Positions 5,232 through 7,646 of a stretch of DNA of 7,646 nucleotides are shown here, in pieces. The notes beneath the pieces are model-generated. The model was given only the letters and a program-made list of their open reading frames with translations. It was not told where the DNA came from and ran no database searches. Numbering within the stretch: the first letter of the stretch is position 1; each line of letters begins with the position of its first letter. Location: contig JAFDIG010000099.1 in the NCBI GenBank assembly GCA_019308145.1, positions 1-7,646 of the forward strand, given 5' to 3'. A program made the translations under genes and the position numbers. This DNA is from Deltaproteobacteria bacterium. GTDB lineage: Bacteria; Desulfobacterota; JAFDIG01.

Positions 5232-7613
5232 CTAATGCACCATAAAATTTATACCATTTTCTTCTATATAACCCTTTTCCATATATTGTTTTATTGTAGG
5301 ACAAACATACTCTAATATCTCTTGTTCATCTAAACAGCAACCAACCCTTGGACCGCTTGTCCAGCATGCCTGAATAATATACGGTCCTTTGCCAGGACAA
5401 TTTACAGTATATTCAGGGCAATCACTATAAGTTGTACAAGGGATACACCCTGTTACTGTTGTTGTGCTTGTTGTTAAAGATGTTGTTGTGGTTACTGTTC
5501 CACCTGGAACATTTGCAAACTTATATGTACCAAAGTTCTGCGTTGCAGCTGTATCCATATTAATAGTAGTTAACATGTTGTTATTAAAATTGAACTGTGC
5601 CCTTTCTCTTACAGCTGGATTTACAGGATATCCATCAAAGAAATTTCCTACTACCTGATCATCCCATAGAACTACCATTGTAAGCGTATCAAATGTATAA
5701 AGGATAAGCGTTCCACCATTATCATAACTTTGCACATAAACATTTAAGTTCAATGCATCACCTATATCTTTATATATCCCATCAAATGGTTTTATCATTG
5801 CATTTGCAAACTTATACATGCCATAGGTACCAGCCTGCTGTGATATAGGATGGCTTTTAAAAGAGAAAGAACTTTTAGTAGATGATCCACCTAAATTAAT
5901 GATGGTCATAGTCATTGTATTAAAATCAAAAACAACCCTTTCGTTAATAGCAGGATTTACAGAGCTTCCATCAAATACACCATTAACAACTGCAGAGCAC
6001 CAGAAAACTCTCATATTTATAGTATCAAATGTATAAACTAATAATGTTCCACCATTATCATAGGTTTGAACATATACATTTAGATTAAGAGCATTACCTA
6101 TATCTTTATAGATTCCATCATAATTACCGCCGCCGCCTCCTCCTCCAGCAAATGCCTTTATACATACGTTGCCATTAGGCTCTACTGTGGTAAAATCAGT
6201 CCATGTAGTGCCATTACTGCTTATATAACTTTGTCCTGACTGTGCTCTTGCAGCACTGCAATATCCTGGATAAGGATACTCCACTGGGATAGGGTAATTA
6301 TATCCAGGGGTAGTAAGTTGTACTATAACAGAGAATTTTGTACCTGTGGTAAGAGGGACACCTCCAGAGTCTAAAGGGACAGTATGATATCCTGCATAGG
6401 GGATTGTTCCAGATTTCTGCATAGCAAGCGTTCCACTATTTGGAACTGTTGTAACATTTGTATAAACATAGATAGTATAAGATGAATTTGAGCTTGGTGT
6501 ATAAAAACTAACTGCTTTTAGCGAATCATTTGAAGTCGCAGTAAAAACATTTGCAAACCATGCGGTTGGAGTGCTATAACCATAGCTGTCAACCCAACCA
6601 AATTTATCATATTCATAGACTTGGCTGTAATTTGTGGTTGGCTCCATGTTATTAAAGACAAAATTATAATTTTCTTTTCCTAAAACAGTATCATAATATG
6701 ATGCATAAAAATATCCATTATCTCCCCAGCTATCACCCCAAGAATTCTTTATAATAAATGCCCCATTTCCTGGAGGAGTAGGAGTAAAGTTATTTTTATC
6801 ATAATTATCATCCCAACCAACGATCGTAACATCATGATTAGAATATTCTGATCCATAAAAATAATATGAGTTAGTTGCCTCTTTAAAATAAGTATCATCC
6901 CAGTACATACCAGTATCAACAGCACCATAGGTCATTATTGCTTGCTTTATCGCATCATTATCAAGGGGGTTTGTTCCAGAAGGAACCATCAAAACTTCTT
7001 GGACATGTTTTTGTGGGGTAAGCCCAAGAGGAGAATAGCTTGAGAAAGGATTATAAGGATCATCAGATTCTTTTATAGGACCATCCCATCGGCCAAGATA
7101 CGCCATAGAGATATATCCATTGCCCCCGTCACAATGACCCCAATCAAACCCATGGGTGTTTTTTAAGTTGTTTTCAGAAAAATTCCATAATTCAGATGGT
7201 AAAAGGTTTGATTCCATAGAACCATATGTAGCAAAAGCCCAGCATGAACCACAAGGTCCCTGATCTTTTACAGGGGAAACTTTTCCTACTGTACGAAGGT
7301 CATAGGAAGATGGTAAAGTGTGAGCAGGCCATTTTCCTAAAGGAGTTTGCCCTCTTAGATGAGAAAGATCTACTATTGGGGGAATATGACCAAGCCCATG
7401 ACCATCTATACTCTGTTTTTTAATCTTGCCTTTTTTAAGATTATCGATATATTTCAAAAATTGTGGATTAACAGGAGCTTTTACAGCAATTAATGGTCCT
7501 TGGGCATTGCTAAAAGAGGATAGAGTAAAGAGCAAGCTTATAGTAAAAAGAAAAGCAAGAAAAAAAGCACCCAACTTAACATAGTTACTTCTTTTTCCCT
7601 TAGGATAAACCAT
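5232..7613 (-). CDS. Secreted multidomain papain-family (C1) cysteine protease with lectin-like domain
   Basis: Predicted exported endopeptidase of 793 residues. Residues 1-37 are a signal peptide: basic start (KGKR), hydrophobic core LGAFFLAFLFTISLLF, likely cut after FSNA37. A short propeptide-like segment follows to about 100. The C1 domain (about 101-320) is intact: oxyanion Gln118 and nucleophile Cys124 in DQGPCGSCWAF, His260 in SNHDVTIVGW, Asn290 in KNSWGDSWGDNGYF. Cys121 and Cys161 match papain's conserved disulfide. Residues about 324-490 resemble the lectin-like domain often found after bacterial C1 domains. Then come seven glycines (490-496), two tandem copies of an unassigned module (498-605, 610-702), a Thr-rich linker (704-722) and a tail with eight cysteines (723-771). 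There is no C-terminal anchor or sorting motif, so it is probably released or held by its binding modules. An ATG at 7634 is also in frame, but a consensus ribosome site lies between the two and favours 7613. Substrate is unknown. Confidence 0.88.
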   Translation of the reverse strand: MVYPKGKRSNYVKLGAFFLAFLFTISLLFTLSSFSNAQGPLIAVKAPVNPQFLKYIDNLKKGKIKKQSIDGHGLGHIPPIVDLSHLRGQTPLGKWPAHTLPSSYDLRTVGKVSPVKDQGPCGSCWAFATYGSMESNLLPSELWNFSENNLKNTHGFDWGHCDGGNGYISMAYLGRWDGPIKESDDPYNPFSSYSPLGLTPQKHVQEVLMVPSGTNPLDNDAIKQAIMTYGAVDTGMYWDDTYFKEATNSYYFYGSEYSNHDVTIVGWDDNYDKNNFTPTPPGNGAFIIKNSWGDSWGDNGYFYASYYDTVLGKENYNFVFNNMEPTTNYSQVYEYDKFGWVDSYGYSTPTAWFANVFTATSNDSLKAVSFYTPSSNSSYTIYVYTNVTTVPNSGTLAMQKSGTIPYAGYHTVPLDSGGVPLTTGTKFSVIVQLTTPGYNYPIPVEYPYPGYCSAARAQSGQSYISSNGTTWTDFTTVEPNGNVCIKAFAGGGGGGGNYDGIYKDIGNALNLNVYVQTYDNGGTLLVYTFDTINMRVFWCSAVVNGVFDGSSVNPAINERVVFDFNTMTMTIINLGGSSTKSSFSFKSHPISQQAGTYGMYKFANAMIKPFDGIYKDIGDALNLNVYVQSYDNGGTLILYTFDTLTMVVLWDDQVVGNFFDGYPVNPAVRERAQFNFNNNMLTTINMDTAATQNFGTYKFANVPGGTVTTTTSLTTSTTTVTGCIPCTTYSDCPEYTVNCPGKGPYIIQACWTSGPRVGCCLDEQEILEYVCPTIKQYMEKGYIEENGINFMVH
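5508..5786 (-). repeat. Tandem protein module, copy 2 (within protease)
   Basis: Residues 610-702 of the protease. The copy begins FDGIYKDIGDALNLNVYVQ and ends GTYKFANV. Its first 40 residues from DGIY match copy 1 at 32 positions, including YDNGGTL and YTFDT. It lacks the roughly 15-residue serine-rich insertion present in copy 1. The alternating hydrophobic pattern and aromatic residues suggest an all-beta module. I do not recognise the family. Confidence 0.8.
5799..6122 (-). repeat. Tandem protein module, copy 1 (within protease)
   Basis: Residues 498-605 of the protease, directly after the seven-glycine linker. It begins YDGIYKDIGNALNLNVYVQ and ends GMYKFANA. Shared landmarks with copy 2 are the DGIYKDIG start, a Trp near residue 538, an FDG...VNPA..ER block and the YKFAN end. 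A longer serine-rich loop lies before the last strand. Only 4 residues separate the copies. DNA identity is clear but not perfect, so this is an old duplication rather than a recent slippage event. Confidence 0.8.
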
Positions 7614-7617
7614 AAAG

Positions 7618-7624
7618 ACCTCCT
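7618..7624 (-). promoter_or_regulatory. Ribosome binding site that decides the protease start
   Basis: AGGAGGT on the minus strand (7624 to 7618) lies 4 bases before the ATG at 7613. It falls within the first codons of the longer reading from 7634, whose own upstream sequence (only 12 bases visible) shows no ribosome site. The shorter product also starts with the usual short basic region of a signal peptide. Confidence 0.8.
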
Positions 7625-7646
7625 TTTTTCTCATCAGTGAATATAA

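Noticed and set aside
5448..5504. Low-complexity GTT/TGT-rich DNA as a microsatellite or CRISPR-like repeat
   Set aside because: It encodes the Thr-rich linker in frame and has no regular repeat-spacer structure.
5464..5658. Plus-strand open frame of 64 codons
   Set aside because: It is antisense to the second tandem module and Thr-rich linker of the protease, and its valine-rich start is just the complement of the Thr codons.

Overview
The window is AT-rich bacterial chromosome with four complete genes and one partial gene. LptF and LptG homologues point to a Gram-negative cell with an outer membrane containing lipopolysaccharide. The starts with clear ribosome sites use GGAGG-type Shine-Dalgarno sequences. 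The combination of lptFG, a PriA helicase, a stand-alone pyruvate-kinase-C-terminal-like protein and a large secreted papain-type protease with a lectin-like domain would fit an uncultured or deep-branching Gram-negative lineage. The sequence alone does not fix the taxon.

Layout. Positions 2-661 (+) are the C-terminal part of lptF, cut by the left edge. Positions 726-1811 (+) are complete lptG. A 188-base convergent intergenic region follows, with two small hairpins. On the minus strand, priA (5011 to 2579) is followed after 27 bases by a 183-residue pyruvate-kinase-C-terminal-like protein (2551 to 2000), so these two are probably one transcript. A 220-base intergenic region (5012-5231) holds a candidate priA promoter and a strong stem-loop that probably terminates the next gene. 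The rest is one minus-strand gene for a secreted, multidomain C1-family cysteine protease. Its start is best placed at 7613 rather than 7634, because a consensus ribosome site sits between the two ATG codons.

Function. LptF and LptG are the membrane pair of the LptB2FG transporter that extracts lipopolysaccharide from the inner membrane. PriA restarts collapsed replication forks. The pyruvate-kinase-like protein has no established role, and its tight link to priA is the only contextual clue. The protease is exported and combines an intact catalytic domain with a lectin-like domain, a poly-glycine linker, two tandem copies of a roughly 93-108 residue module I cannot assign, a threonine-rich linker and a cysteine-rich tail. 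It is the most unusual object here.

I saw no mobile element, CRISPR array, rRNA or tRNA, and no clear sign of a new multi-gene system. The points worth a second look are the protease architecture and its unassigned tandem module, the near-perfect GTAGAGGCGA hairpin that may belong to a dispersed repeat family, and the priA/pyruvate-kinase-like pairing.
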